Notes: a model not told the origin generated them from the letters alone. A DNA stretch of 64,000 nucleotides from Fulvimarina sp039652615 (GCF_039652615.1 NZ_JBDJAC010000005.1:124001-188000); one strand, 5' to 3'; shown: positions 18,935-34,045, counted from the stretch's first letter. Numbers and translations are program-made.

Positions 18935-20755
18935 ATGGCTGGGAAGAGACACCAGAACGGACGTGCCTGGACCAGCTTCTTCGCTGCAGGCGTCGCCATG
19001 ACCGGCCTTCTCGTGCATCCCTCCTCTATTCACGCCCAGGACAGTTCTCTGCTTGAGCTGCGGCAGGCCTCATCAAACGCCAGCGAACGCCGTGGACGCG
19101 AAGACGCGGCCATGACGCGAGAGCGGGACCGCGCGCCGCTCGGCCAGAGCCGCTCTCCGTTTACGAGGGACAGCGAAGCGCTGACGCCTTCCGAGCGGGA
19201 GCTCCTGCGCGAACTCTACCAGGAGGGCGAAACCGTCGACCGTCTGGACAGCGAGGAATATGGCCGCCCGGAGCCGGAAGAGCCAGAGACCAAGACAAAG
19301 ACCTTCGACATCTTTGCAGGTCCAGGGGACGCCGCCGACACGCTCGATCCATACCAGACCCAATCCCCCGTTGCACCGGTCGAGGCGATTGCCCCGGGAG
19401 GTCTCGACGAGGACGACGACACCCCCCTGGCGGTCGAAGACTACGAAACGGAAGCCGCGTATCCCTCGCTTCGATCAGCTGCGGAGCCGGTCGGGCGCGT
19501 CGACGAGGACCGCGTCGACGAGGACCGCGCCAACGACGAGTTCGGCAATCCGCCCCTGGCTGCGGGCGTTGCGGGCGAGACGCTCTCAACCAATTCGCTG
19601 CTCAATTCCAACAGTCGCGCAAGGACCGTCGAAAGTATCATTCGCCCGGCACTTCAGGACAAACCCTTCGCGCCGGTCGGCCTCAGGGCCGGGACGCTGA
19701 CGATTTATCCCGAGCTCTATCAGGGCGCAGGCGTTACGACGAATATCGACCGCAGGGCCGGCGGTGAAAGCGGAGCATTTTCCCAGACGGACCTCAAAGT
19801 TCGCGCCCTCACCAACTGGTCGCGGCACGAAGGCGAACTCAACGGTCGTCTTGCCTACCGGCGTGACTTCGGCGGCTTCGGTGACCCCAACAATCCGGAG
19901 GCGGCACTCGACGGTCGTTTGCGGCTCGATCTGGGCGCCCTGACGAGCGCCACGATGCGCGGCGCGATTGCATATCGCCGAGACGACGACATCGACCTTG
20001 GCTCGGCTCTCGGATCCGTCAGGCCGGAAATCCTGTCAGGCTCGATCGGAGCAGAACTGAGCCATGAGATCGCGCGCACGACGCTGACGGGTGGCGTGAC
20101 GCTCGCCCGCGAGCATTACCTTTCCACCATTGCGGGCACACGCGATCAAAGTTACACGACGGCGACCGCGACCGCCCGCGCCGCCTTCGGGGTTTCGCCC
20201 GCGATCAAGCCGTTCATCGAGACGAGTCTTGGCAGGCGGATCCTCGATGAACAGGGCGAGATCGACGCCGACGCGACGATCCCCTCGCTGCGCGCCGGCC
20301 TTCAACTCGATCTTGCAGAAAAGATTCGCGGCGAAGTGGCCGCCGGTTATGCCTGGAGCATTCCCGAACAAGGCGCCACCTCCAGCGCGCCGACGATCGA
20401 TGCCAATCTCACCTGGTCACCGCGGCGCGGCACCGATCTGGTCTTTGCCGCCCGCACGGTTTTCGAGCCCGAGGACGTTGGCGGATCCACGGCCAATTAC
20501 GAGGCTTCGATCGCGCTCATCCATTCGCTCAACGCCCGCCTCGATCTGGAAGGGACGCTGACGGCAGCTCTCGAACGAAACGACACGGCGGCCAGGGACC
20601 CGCTGAGCCTCGCGGCGGAGGTCGGCTTCACCTACTGGCTCAACCGCACCCTCGCCCTCTCGGGAAGCTACGATTACGAAAAGAGCTTCGAGGCCGTCCC
20701 CAGCCAGGACTGGTCCGCCAACACCGTCACCGTCGGCCTTCGCATCCAGCGCTAA
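18935..20755 (+). CDS. Outer-membrane beta-barrel protein (BBP2-like)
   Basis: A 606-residue exported protein. A signal peptide (TSFFAAGVAMTGLL, cleavage near IHA|Q35) precedes a disordered acidic linker (about 35-220, rich in Glu, Asp, Arg and Pro) with a duplicated VDEDR unit. From about 230 the sequence shows alternating hydrophobic/polar beta strands (for example TLTIYPELYQGAGVTTNIDRR and the C-terminal TVTVGLRIQR), consistent with a large barrel ending in an aromatic/Arg-type strand. The family matches 'putative beta-barrel porin 2' proteins of Rhizobiales. The gene is divergent from kdsD and ends 12 bases before the galU stop. Confidence 0.78.
   Translation: MAGKRHQNGRAWTSFFAAGVAMTGLLVHPSSIHAQDSSLLELRQASSNASERRGREDAAMTRERDRAPLGQSRSPFTRDSEALTPSERELLRELYQEGETVDRLDSEEYGRPEPEEPETKTKTFDIFAGPGDAADTLDPYQTQSPVAPVEAIAPGGLDEDDDTPLAVEDYETEAAYPSLRSAAEPVGRVDEDRVDEDRANDEFGNPPLAAGVAGETLSTNSLLNSNSRARTVESIIRPALQDKPFAPVGLRAGTLTIYPELYQGAGVTTNIDRRAGGESGAFSQTDLKVRALTNWSRHEGELNGRLAYRRDFGGFGDPNNPEAALDGRLRLDLGALTSATMRGAIAYRRDDDIDLGSALGSVRPEILSGSIGAELSHEIARTTLTGGVTLAREHYLSTIAGTRDQSYTTATATARAAFGVSPAIKPFIETSLGRRILDEQGEIDADATIPSLRAGLQLDLAEKIRGEVAAGYAWSIPEQGATSSAPTIDANLTWSPRRGTDLVFAARTVFEPEDVGGSTANYEASIALIHSLNARLDLEGTLTAALERNDTAARDPLSLAAEVGFTYWLNRTLALSGSYDYEKSFEAVPSQDWSANTVTVGLRIQR
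19496..19525 (+). repeat. 15-bp perfect tandem repeat within the barrel gene linker
   Basis: CGCGTCGACGAGGAC occurs twice back to back, encoding a repeated RVDED. A third, degraded unit (CGCGCCAACGACGAG) follows. It preserves frame, so it may vary in number between strains. Confidence 0.9.
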
Positions 20756-20767
20756 GGCGAAGAACGG

Positions 20768-21655
20768 TCAGCCGCGAGGCTCGACCGTCTTCATCAACCG
20801 TTCGATATCGTCGATCACCTTGTTGCGAATATCGGGCCGCCACAGCGCGAAGGCGATATTGGCTTCGATGAAGCCTTCCGGCGAGCCGCAGTCGAAGGTC
20901 CGCCCCTTAAAGGGATAGGCGGCGAACTGCTGCTGCTTGAAGAGGGTCTCCATGCCGTCCGTCAGCTGGATTTCGTCGCCCGCGCCTCGACCGGTGTTTT
21001 CGAGGATCTCGAAGATCTCCGGCTGAAGAATGTAACGGCCAGACAGATAGAAATTGGACGGCGCATCCTTCGGATCGGGCTTTTCGACCATGCCGGTGAT
21101 CTTGAAACCGTCGCCGATCGTTTCGCCCTTGCCGACGATGCCGTACTTGTCCGTTTCGTCCGGATCGCATTCCTCGACCGACAGAACGTTCCCGCCGTTC
21201 TTCTCGTAAAGCTCCATCATCGAGGCGAGGCAGCCCTTTTCCGCCTGCATGATCATATCCGGCAGGAGGAGCGCGAACGGCTCGTTGCCGACGAGTTCGC
21301 GGGCGCACCACACGGCGTGACCGAGACCCAACGGCGCCTGTTGGCGGGTGAAGCTGGTGGTTCCGGGTGCAGGCTGAAGATCGTTCAGGATCTTGAGGCG
21401 ATCGGTCTTGCCTTTTTCGGCCAGGCTCGTCGAAAGTTCCATCTGGATGTCGAAATAATCCTCGATCACCTCCTTGGAACGGCCGGTCACGAAGATCAGA
21501 TGCTCGATCCCGGCCTCCTTTGCCTCATCGACCACATACTGGATGATGGGACGATCGACGACCGTCAGCATCTCTTTCGGAATCGATTTGGTGGCCGGGA
21601 GAAAACGCGTGCCGAGGCCCGCGACCGGAAAAACAGCTTTGCGGACACGTTTCAT
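20768..21655 (-). CDS. galU: UTP--glucose-1-phosphate uridylyltransferase
   Basis: Makes UDP-glucose for exopolysaccharide, LPS and glucan synthesis. The 295-residue protein begins KRVRKAVFPVAGLGTRFLP, with the nucleotide-binding loop at residues 13-20, followed by ATKSIPKEMLTVVDRP. The other conserved block EKPDPKDAPSNFYLSGRYIL and the C-terminal TFDCGSPEGFIEANI are intact. The length is normal. It converges on the barrel gene. Confidence 0.96.
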   Translation of the reverse strand: MKRVRKAVFPVAGLGTRFLPATKSIPKEMLTVVDRPIIQYVVDEAKEAGIEHLIFVTGRSKEVIEDYFDIQMELSTSLAEKGKTDRLKILNDLQPAPGTTSFTRQQAPLGLGHAVWCARELVGNEPFALLLPDMIMQAEKGCLASMMELYEKNGGNVLSVEECDPDETDKYGIVGKGETIGDGFKITGMVEKPDPKDAPSNFYLSGRYILQPEIFEILENTGRGAGDEIQLTDGMETLFKQQQFAAYPFKGRTFDCGSPEGFIEANIAFALWRPDIRNKVIDDIERLMKTVEPRG

Positions 21656-21871
21656 CGATAGATCTCCAGATATCTTGGTGGCGTTGCCGGTTGAAGGATA
21701 GGCTTACTCTGCAAAAGGCAACGCTGTCTCTCTTTTGCCGAAAAAAGCTGCGAAGAGCCACTGAGGTATCGAGGGGATTTTGTTTGCAGGTCCTCAGGGT
21801 AAACGAACCGTTAATGCTCTTAGCCGATCATAGCGAATGATAGCGAGCTATCGAGGGAAACGCTTGAAGTC

Positions 21872-23110
21872 ATGAAGTATTTCGAAAATCTACATACGCG
21901 GCTGAGAACGATCGGCGCGGCTTGTGCGCTCGCAGTCGCCACCAGCCTCATGCCTGCCAGTGCGAATGCGGACCAGGGATTTCGCAACTGGATCCAGTCG
22001 TTCGAGAACACCGCAGCGCAGAACGGCGTTCGCCGGGACGTCTACCGCTCGGCGTTCGCCGGCGTGACCGAGCCCGACCCGGACGTTCTGGAAAAGGCCC
22101 GTTACCAGCCGGAATTCCGCGCGACGGTCTGGGATTACATCGACAACCGCGTCAACGAGATGCAGGTCCGGACAGGCCAGGCCTATCGCCGCCAGCTCTC
22201 CAGCTGGCTCGACCGCATCGAGGGCCGCTATGGCGTCGACCGCGATATTTTGCTCGCCATCTGGTCGATGGAGACCAATTACGGCGAGATCCTCAAGCGC
22301 GACGACGTCATGAAGAGCCTGCCGCGCTCGCTGGCGACCCTCGCCTATCTGGACAAGCGGCGCGCCAAGTTCGCCCGCGAACAGTTGATCGCGGCGCTCA
22401 AGATCGTTCAGGACGGCCATGTCTCTCCGACGAACCTGAAGAGCTCCTGGGCCGGCGCCATGGGCCATACGCAGTTCATTCCGACCAGCTATCGCGCCTA
22501 TGCCTCCGACATCGACGGTGACGGACATCCCAATATCTGGGGCTCGGTGCCCGATGCCCTGGCGACCGCGGCGAACCTGCTTCGGAAAAATGGTTGGCAA
22601 AGCGGCAAGACCTGGGGCTACGAGGTTCGTGTTCCCGCGCAGTATCGCGGCGGCAAGCTGGAGCGCGACAACCGGACGATCCGTCAGTGGGCCTCGCTGG
22701 GCTTCACCCGCGCCGATGGCCGGCCACTTCCCAATATCGGCGATCGTGCGAACCTCATTCGCCTCGCCGGGGACAACGGTCCGGCCTTCCTGATGATGAA
22801 GAACTTCTTCGTCCTGAAGAGCTATAACAACGCCGACAAATATGCGCTCGCGGTGGGCATGCTCGGCGATCAGATCGGCGGCTATAGCGGCCTCGTGCAG
22901 GATTGGCCGCGTGGCTATACGCCGCTTTCCATGGACGAACGCTTCGAGCTTCAAAAACGGCTTGCCGCCATGGGGCTTTATGACGGCAAGATCGATGGTA
23001 AGATCGGCTCAGGCTCCAAGGGCGCGATCACAGCCATCCAGAACCGGGCCGGAATGCCGGCGGATGGAAATCCTTCCAAGGCGGTTCTGAACTATCTGCG
23101 CCAGAACTGA
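21872..23110 (+). CDS. Lytic murein transglycosylase, MltB family, with peptidoglycan-binding domain
   Basis: Periplasmic enzyme that cuts the glycan strands of peptidoglycan with 1,6-anhydro product formation. Of 412 residues, 1-33 form a signal peptide (ASANA|DQ). The lytic transglycosylase domain spans about 35-335; the catalytic Glu is at about 134 in AIWSMETNYGE, with the family block MGHTQFIPTSYRAYA. A C-terminal peptidoglycan_binding_1 domain (about 345-412; AAMGLYDGKIDGKIGSGSKG) is typical of the alphaproteobacterial version. The downstream DUF459 gene is in the same orientation after an 82-bp gap, a common pairing in this order. Confidence 0.92.
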   Translation: MKYFENLHTRLRTIGAACALAVATSLMPASANADQGFRNWIQSFENTAAQNGVRRDVYRSAFAGVTEPDPDVLEKARYQPEFRATVWDYIDNRVNEMQVRTGQAYRRQLSSWLDRIEGRYGVDRDILLAIWSMETNYGEILKRDDVMKSLPRSLATLAYLDKRRAKFAREQLIAALKIVQDGHVSPTNLKSSWAGAMGHTQFIPTSYRAYASDIDGDGHPNIWGSVPDALATAANLLRKNGWQSGKTWGYEVRVPAQYRGGKLERDNRTIRQWASLGFTRADGRPLPNIGDRANLIRLAGDNGPAFLMMKNFFVLKSYNNADKYALAVGMLGDQIGGYSGLVQDWPRGYTPLSMDERFELQKRLAAMGLYDGKIDGKIGSGSKGAITAIQNRAGMPADGNPSKAVLNYLRQN

Positions 23111-23192
23111 GAGCCGCAGGAACAGGACATGTCGGCATGGCTTTAAGACCCAAGACACGAGCCATGCCAACATTCATGATGGAGCCAGCCGA

Positions 23193-24638
23193 ATGACCGC
23201 ATTCGCGACCAACCGCAAACAGGTCACGACGCCATGGATCCGGGCGATAGCGGTCATTCTCGTCCTCGCGGTCGCGATGACGGGGATGCTGCCTGCGTCG
23301 CAGGCCGAGGCGCAGCAGCGCCCGCGCACGATCGTCGACATGATCTTCGGTGGCGGGTCTGGTGCCGAACAGCCGCGCCGGACCATCAAGAAGCGCGTGA
23401 TCCGCAAGCGAAAGGCGGCGACACCGCAAAAGCGATCGGTCACGCGCAAGAAGCGCAGTGCGGATCAGCAAAAGCGATCGAGTTCCCGGAATACTGCCCG
23501 CTCAGCGCCAGCCAGCGCGGCACCGGCAGCAGTGACGAGCGACACGACTGACAAGAGGGACAATGCCAAGAAGATCCTCGTGGTCGGGGACTTCATGGGC
23601 GCTTCCCTTGCCGATGGATTGGAAGAGGCCTTCGCCGACGACGAGATGGTGGTCGTTACATCTAAAACGAACGGATCGTCCGGCCTCGTGCGCGACGATT
23701 TTTACGATTGGGGCAAGAATCTCGGTCCCCTCATCGATGAGACGAAGCCCGATGTGCTTGCAGTGATGATCGGTGCGAACGATCGTCAGCCCATTCGTGT
23801 TTCAGGGGCAACGCTCGCCGTTCGCTCCGATGGCTGGACGGCCGAGTACGAGAAACGTGCGACCGATCTCGCCAAGATCGCAGAAGAAAAGAACGTGCCC
23901 CTGATCTGGGTCGGCATGCCCTCGTTCAAATACGATTCCATGAGCGAGGACATGGTCTATTTCAACGATATTTATCGCCGCGCCGCGGAACGGGTCTCCG
24001 GGGAATTCGTCAGCATCTGGGACGGCTTCGTCGATAAGAATGGCGATTTCATCTATTCGGGACCGGATGTGAACGGTCAGACGGCGCGGCTGAGAGGCAG
24101 CGACGGCTTAAGCATGACGGATGCAGGCGACGAGAAGCTCGCCTTCTTCACCGAAAAGGCTCTTCTGCCGATTCTTGGCAATGCGGCTGCGCATATCGCC
24201 CTTGGTGAGGAATCTCTGCCGACGATCCAGCTTCAGCCGCTGTCCAATGCCGCGAGCGCTCAGGTGGCGGCGCCGGTCGGGCTCAGCGATCCGGGCCTCG
24301 ACGGCAGCGAGTCTCTGCTCGGTACGGGCTCGGGCCAGACCGCATTTTCTCTTGAGATGTCACCGCGAGACCGGCTCGTTCTCAACGGCGATCAGCTGAG
24401 AAGCCAGGAAGGCCGCGCCGACAATTTCGCCTGGAACACCAAATCGGGCGCGATCCGCAGCGATCCGCCAGTCGTCTATCGTGGATCGATCGATCTGAAG
24501 ACGCTCAACGAATCGTCCGGCATCGAGCCGCCCAAGGAAATGCCGACAATCCTCGATGCGATCATCGAGGACTGGCAGAACGGCGGGAGTAGCGATGGCG
24601 ACAGCGACGCCGAGACAGGTCTTGCATCGCCCGACTGA
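23193..24638 (+). CDS. DUF459 SGNH/GDSL-hydrolase-like exported protein
   Basis: A 481-residue protein of the DUF459 branch of SGNH hydrolases, probably acting on cell-surface polymers. An N-terminal hydrophobic segment (about 16-45) serves as signal or anchor and is followed by a Lys/Arg-rich linker (about 65-100). The hydrolase domain runs from about 128 to 335: block I reads LVVGDFMGASLADGLEEAF, block III VMIGANDRQPI. Near the end, where family members usually have Asp-x-x-His, the sequence is GSDGLSMTDAGDEKLAFF, with Ser in place of His. The C-terminal third is low-complexity. It follows the MltB-type gene and ends before a bidirectional terminator. Confidence 0.82.
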   Translation: MTAFATNRKQVTTPWIRAIAVILVLAVAMTGMLPASQAEAQQRPRTIVDMIFGGGSGAEQPRRTIKKRVIRKRKAATPQKRSVTRKKRSADQQKRSSSRNTARSAPASAAPAAVTSDTTDKRDNAKKILVVGDFMGASLADGLEEAFADDEMVVVTSKTNGSSGLVRDDFYDWGKNLGPLIDETKPDVLAVMIGANDRQPIRVSGATLAVRSDGWTAEYEKRATDLAKIAEEKNVPLIWVGMPSFKYDSMSEDMVYFNDIYRRAAERVSGEFVSIWDGFVDKNGDFIYSGPDVNGQTARLRGSDGLSMTDAGDEKLAFFTEKALLPILGNAAAHIALGEESLPTIQLQPLSNAASAQVAAPVGLSDPGLDGSESLLGTGSGQTAFSLEMSPRDRLVLNGDQLRSQEGRADNFAWNTKSGAIRSDPPVVYRGSIDLKTLNESSGIEPPKEMPTILDAIIEDWQNGGSSDGDSDAETGLASPD

Positions 24639-24700
24639 AGGGCAGGAAGCCAAGCTTCTTCGTATCCGTTCTTCGATCTGAAAACAGCATCCTGAACATG

Positions 24701-24728
24701 AAAAGGGCGACCGATTGGCCGCCCTTTC
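24701..24728. terminator. Bidirectional intrinsic terminator
   Basis: AAAGGGCGACC pairs with GGCCGCCCTTT around a 4-nt loop, with A/T tails on both sides. It separates the convergent DUF459 gene (+) and gltD (-). Confidence 0.85.
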
Positions 24729-24761
24729 TTCATTCCAGGTGCTGGATGATCATATCGACGA

Positions 24762-26216
<1,455 letters not shown>

Positions 26217-26271
26217 ATCCGTCTCTATCCAACCGTGTTCCACTTTTGGTGCGCTGCAAGACGCGCCTTTC

Positions 26272-26290
26272 AATCTCTTCTAAAGAGATT
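26272..26290. promoter_or_regulatory. Small hairpin in gltD upstream leader
   Basis: AATCTCTT and AAGAGATT pair perfectly around CTA, centred about 65 bases before the gltD ATG. A 4-T run follows on the + strand side. It could be a leader structure or a dyad operator; no assignment is possible. Confidence 0.4.
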
Positions 26291-26565
26291 TTGTCACCCG
26301 CGTCAGCCCCGTTGCCAGTTTTCCATGCGCGGGCCGGGGATATACGGGATTTCTTTCTGTTTGTCTGTCATCAAAACAACATCGAGCGCAAGCGCGTGCG
26401 CCGCAGTAATACCACCGGGCGTACGGCTTACCCGATACGGGCTTGATGGCATCCCACTAGCAGATTCCGAATGAGCCGGGCGATCGGCAGGGCCGCCGGC
26501 TTCGCTTTCAGTCTCGCGGCGGATCTTGCGACAACAGCTCGAAGCCGATGCCGGCACCCGCACAC

Positions 26566-26598
26566 AAAAACTGGCACATGCCCAAGGGCACATGCCAG
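26566..26598 (-). terminator. Intrinsic terminator after the GST gene
   Basis: On the minus strand CTGGCATGTGCCC pairs with GGGCATGTGCCAG through 13 positions (two G-U pairs, 2-nt loop), followed by TTTTT. It lies 41 bases past the GST stop codon and separates GST from gltD. Confidence 0.88.
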
Positions 26599-26639
26599 AC
26601 ATTGCCGCTTGTCGCGGCTGCGGAACGAGCCCGAACCGA

Positions 26640-27275
26640 TCAGGAGGGATCGGTCGCCTTGAAGCTCTCGCGATTGGAGATCAGCTCCCACCAGTCCGAA
26701 AGGCCGTCGATTTCGCTGAGGAACTCGTCCTTATGCGGCGTCATCGTGATGTAGGCGACCAGCGGTGCGAGATAGAGATCGGCGATCGAGATCTGCTCGC
26801 CGGCGAGATACTGATCCGAGCCCTTGATCTTCATCAGCTGGGTCAGCGCATGCTTGGCATCCTTGAGACCCTGCTTGTGCGCGTCCTCGTCCTTGCCGCC
26901 AACGAAATCCGGGAAAAGATGATACGCGACCACGCCACCGACAACCGGGCCGTAGGTATAGGAGTCGATGATGTTGGTGACCATGTCCATGCGCGCCCGG
27001 CTCTTCGGGTCGGACGGGATCAGCGCGATCCCCGGCAGGACGACGTCGAGATACTGGCAGATCGCGGGCGTCTCGTAGATCCGGAAATCCTTGTGATCGA
27101 GCACCGGCACCTTGCCGAAGGGATGACGCTCAAGATGCTCTTCGCTCTTGGGCTCGCCTTCGAGAACGTTCACCTGCACCTGCTCGTAATTGCCGCCATG
27201 CTTCTCGGCGAAGACCATCTTGACGGTGCGCACATAGGTGGAGCCATCAAAGCCCCAGAGTTTGTAATCGGCCAT
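26640..27275 (-). CDS. Glutathione S-transferase family protein
   Basis: Cytosolic GST-fold protein of 211 residues. The N-terminal thioredoxin-like domain (1-85) carries KVPVLDHKDFRIYETPAICQYLD, which contains the cis-Pro and Glu-Ser/Thr glutathione-binding segment; the C-terminal domain is all helical with the N-capping block QISIADLYLAPL. The usual catalytic Ser/Cys region near residues 10-15 reads GFDGSTYVRTVKM. It sits between gltB and gltD on the same strand, with terminators on both sides, so it is not simply part of a gltBD operon. Substrate unknown. Confidence 0.88.
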   Translation of the reverse strand: MADYKLWGFDGSTYVRTVKMVFAEKHGGNYEQVQVNVLEGEPKSEEHLERHPFGKVPVLDHKDFRIYETPAICQYLDVVLPGIALIPSDPKSRARMDMVTNIIDSYTYGPVVGGVVAYHLFPDFVGGKDEDAHKQGLKDAKHALTQLMKIKGSDQYLAGEQISIADLYLAPLVAYITMTPHKDEFLSEIDGLSDWWELISNRESFKATDPS

Positions 27276-27411
27276 ATGATTTTTATCCTTTTTCTATCGT
27301 GGCATTGACGCGCGAAAAACGACGCGCGCCTCGTTGCCCTACTTAGGGACCAGAGAGTGAGAAGCGATGGCAGCCGGGACCGCAAGTTTCGCCGCGTAGC
27401 CTGACACGAAG

Positions 27412-27443
27412 AAGGCCCCGGATGCGGGGGAGCATCCAGGGCC
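27412..27443 (-). terminator. Probable terminator after gltB
   Basis: GGCCCTGGATGC pairs with GCATCCGGGGCC on the minus strand, with a weak TTCTTC tail. It lies 25 bases past the gltB stop codon. Confidence 0.6.
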
Positions 27444-27468
27444 CTCGATCTGGCTGCGACGGACGGCG

Positions 27469-32208
<4,740 letters not shown>

Positions 32209-32553
32209 CGCGTCGTCGTCCTATCCACGCGTCGCCGGGGCCGACGCGGTTTTTTACAATCGTCTTTGATGGGTTACGCGGTTACGGGGCATTCGCGCGG
32301 TCCGCAAGTGTATCCATCCGCCTAAGGGCATCCCGTCCATGGCGAACACGGCGGCGCCCTTCTTCTGTCAGGCCGCTCGGGACCCGCGGCTCCCGGCCCG
32401 AAAATATGGCAGCAGTGCTGTCCTATTAGCCGGAATATGCCAGATGCGCAAGAACGGAGCAAGCGGGCGGAAAGCCGCGCGGGACTTGGCCCCACCCGGA
32501 CTGCGACGGCGGAACGGCTTGCACCTTGCCGCGCTCCGTTATACCCGCGTTCC
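32209..32553. other. Divergent promoter region, gltB / threonine aldolase gene
   Basis: About 345 bases between two divergent genes. A frame in line with the aldolase gene is open from 32437 but has no ATG until 32554 and no family similarity. I see no repeat, RNA gene or clear promoter match. Confidence 0.5.
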
Positions 32554-33609
32554 ATGAACTTTGCATCCGACAACTGGTCCGGCGCTCATCCCGCCATCAA
32601 CGAATCCATCGCGCGCGAAAGCGCCGGCTTGGCCGCGGCCTACGGCGCGAGCGATCTCGACAAGGCCGTGGAGCGGCGCTTCGACGAGCTCTTCGAGCGC
32701 GAGGTCGCCGTTTTCTTCGTGGGAACGGGAACAGCGGCCAACTCGCTTGCCCTTGCCTCTGTCAACAGGCCGGGCGGCGTCGTGATGTGTCACCGCGAGG
32801 CGCATGTCATCGAGGATGAGTGCGGCGCACCGGAATTCTTTACCCACGGAGCACGCATGGCTCCGGTCGATGGTCGCGACGGCAAGATCGATCCGGCCAA
32901 TCTCGAACGGGAGCTTGCGCGCTTCAAGCCGGATTTTGTCCACGCAGGCCAGCCGATGGCCGTCACCATCAGCCAGCCCGGCGAGGCCGGCACGCTCTAT
33001 AGCCGGAGCGAGGTCGAGGCGATCGCCGCGATCACCCATGAACGGGGCCTCACGCTGCACATGGACGGCGCGCGCTTCGCCAACGCCCTCACTGCGACGA
33101 ACATGTCGCCGGCCGAAATGACCTGGAAGCTCGGCGTCGACATCCTGTCCTTCGGTGCAACGAAGAACGGCTGCTGGTGCGCCGAAGCGATCGTCGTCTT
33201 CGATCCGAAGAAGGCGACCCAGTTTCCCTATATCCGCAAGCGTGGCGCCCAGCTTTTCTCCAAGACGCGTTTCGTCGCGGCGCAGTTCACCGCCTACCTG
33301 CAGGATGGCCTCTGGCTTCGCCTTGCCGCCCATTCCAATGCCATGGCCGACCGGCTGCGCGATGGCCTCGACGCCTCGCCCAACGCGAAGCAAGCCTGGC
33401 CGACGAAGTCGAACGAGGTCTTCGCGGTTATGGAAACGGCGAAAGCGGAGGCTTTGAGAGCCGAAGGCGCGGTGTTCTACGACTGGAATCCGCCGCACGA
33501 CATGCACGACCTGATGGGCCCGGACCAGACACTCGCAAGGCTGGTCACGTCATGGTCGACGGAGCCTTCCGACATCGACCACTTTCTTCAACTCCTTGAT
33601 CGCGCTTGA
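32554..33609 (+). CDS. ltaE: Low-specificity L-threonine aldolase
   Basis: PLP enzyme that splits L-threonine or L-allo-threonine into glycine and acetaldehyde. 351 residues from ATG 32554 (MNFASDNWSGAHPAI). Fold-type I features are FFVGTGTAANSLAL (cofactor phosphate site), LHMDGARFANAL with the Asp that contacts the pyridine nitrogen, and the Schiff-base Lys in LSFGATKNGCW. The N-terminal FASDN block is characteristic of the family. A related beta-eliminating lyase role is possible. The gene is divergent from gltB. Confidence 0.88.
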   Translation: MNFASDNWSGAHPAINESIARESAGLAAAYGASDLDKAVERRFDELFEREVAVFFVGTGTAANSLALASVNRPGGVVMCHREAHVIEDECGAPEFFTHGARMAPVDGRDGKIDPANLERELARFKPDFVHAGQPMAVTISQPGEAGTLYSRSEVEAIAAITHERGLTLHMDGARFANALTATNMSPAEMTWKLGVDILSFGATKNGCWCAEAIVVFDPKKATQFPYIRKRGAQLFSKTRFVAAQFTAYLQDGLWLRLAAHSNAMADRLRDGLDASPNAKQAWPTKSNEVFAVMETAKAEALRAEGAVFYDWNPPHDMHDLMGPDQTLARLVTSWSTEPSDIDHFLQLLDRA

Positions 33610-33653
33610 GAACAGGCATACATTTAGAGACGATCGGCCTCGAACGGCGCTCC

Positions 33654-33765
33654 AATATCGCCGGACAAACGAATCGAGCCCAAGGGCAATTCTCGTCCGA
33701 CGAATGACTCAAACGCCGCTTGGGCTACCGGCGGACCCATGAAACCGGTGGTTTCAAAGGTTCGC
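33654..33765 (-). repeat. Intergenic palindromic repeat, copy A
   Basis: Two adjoining hairpins. The first (33733-33760) is CCTTTGAAACC-loop-GGTTTCATGGG read on the minus strand; the second (33660-33701) pairs GTCGGACGAGAATTGCCC with GGGCTCGATTCGTTTGTCC imperfectly. The same layout and much of the same sequence recur at 36517-36606 and, in part, at 49984-50064. This copy lies between the aldolase and RMF-like genes. A short open frame crosses it but shares residues with the other copies only because of the repeat. Confidence 0.8.
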
Positions 33766-33792
33766 AGGGATTGAGACAGGAGGAGAAATCTG

Positions 33793-34020
33793 ATGTCCAT
33801 CAGTGCATTCGAACAGGGCAAGCTTGCCTATAAAGCCAATCTTCCCATGTCGGCCTGCGACTATCCGCGCGGCTCCTATTTCAGGGCCCAGTGGCTCGCA
33901 GGTTGGACGGCGCTGCGACGCAATGACGAGCGCGGTCGACATCCGGAGCCGACATCGCGAATGATGGCCGATTTTGCCCGCAGCCAGACGCGCGCGCCCT
34001 CGGTGCCTCGCCAGAGCTGA
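33793..34020 (+). CDS. Ribosome modulation factor-like protein (Rmf/CrpP family)
   Basis: A 75-residue basic protein. Residues 8-40 match the RMF pattern of spaced Gly, Cys-x-Tyr/Pro, Arg-x-Gln-Trp-Leu-x-Gly-Trp: GKLAYKANLP, then SACDYPRG and FRAQWLAGWTAL. In gammaproteobacteria RMF dimerises 70S ribosomes in stationary phase; this member is likely to act on ribosomes too, but that is inference. A strong AGGAGG ribosome site lies about 10 bases before the ATG and a strong terminator follows, so it is an independent, probably well-expressed gene. Confidence 0.78.
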   Translation: MSISAFEQGKLAYKANLPMSACDYPRGSYFRAQWLAGWTALRRNDERGRHPEPTSRMMADFARSQTRAPSVPRQS

Positions 34021-34045
34021 CGGCAAAAGCCTGATCATCATGACC

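Larger units (their letters stand above)
26217..26639. other. Intergenic region upstream of gltD
   Basis: About 420 bases between gltD and the GST gene. It contains the GST terminator (26566-26598) and an 8-bp stem-loop at 26272-26290. I see no convincing coding region; the short open frames have no family features. It should hold the gltD promoter. Confidence 0.6.

Noticed and set aside
26303..26602. Small gene upstream of gltD
   Set aside because: It spans the GST terminator and shows no family features.
33624..33821. Short open frame over repeat A
   Set aside because: The coding-like similarity to other short frames comes from the shared palindromic repeat.
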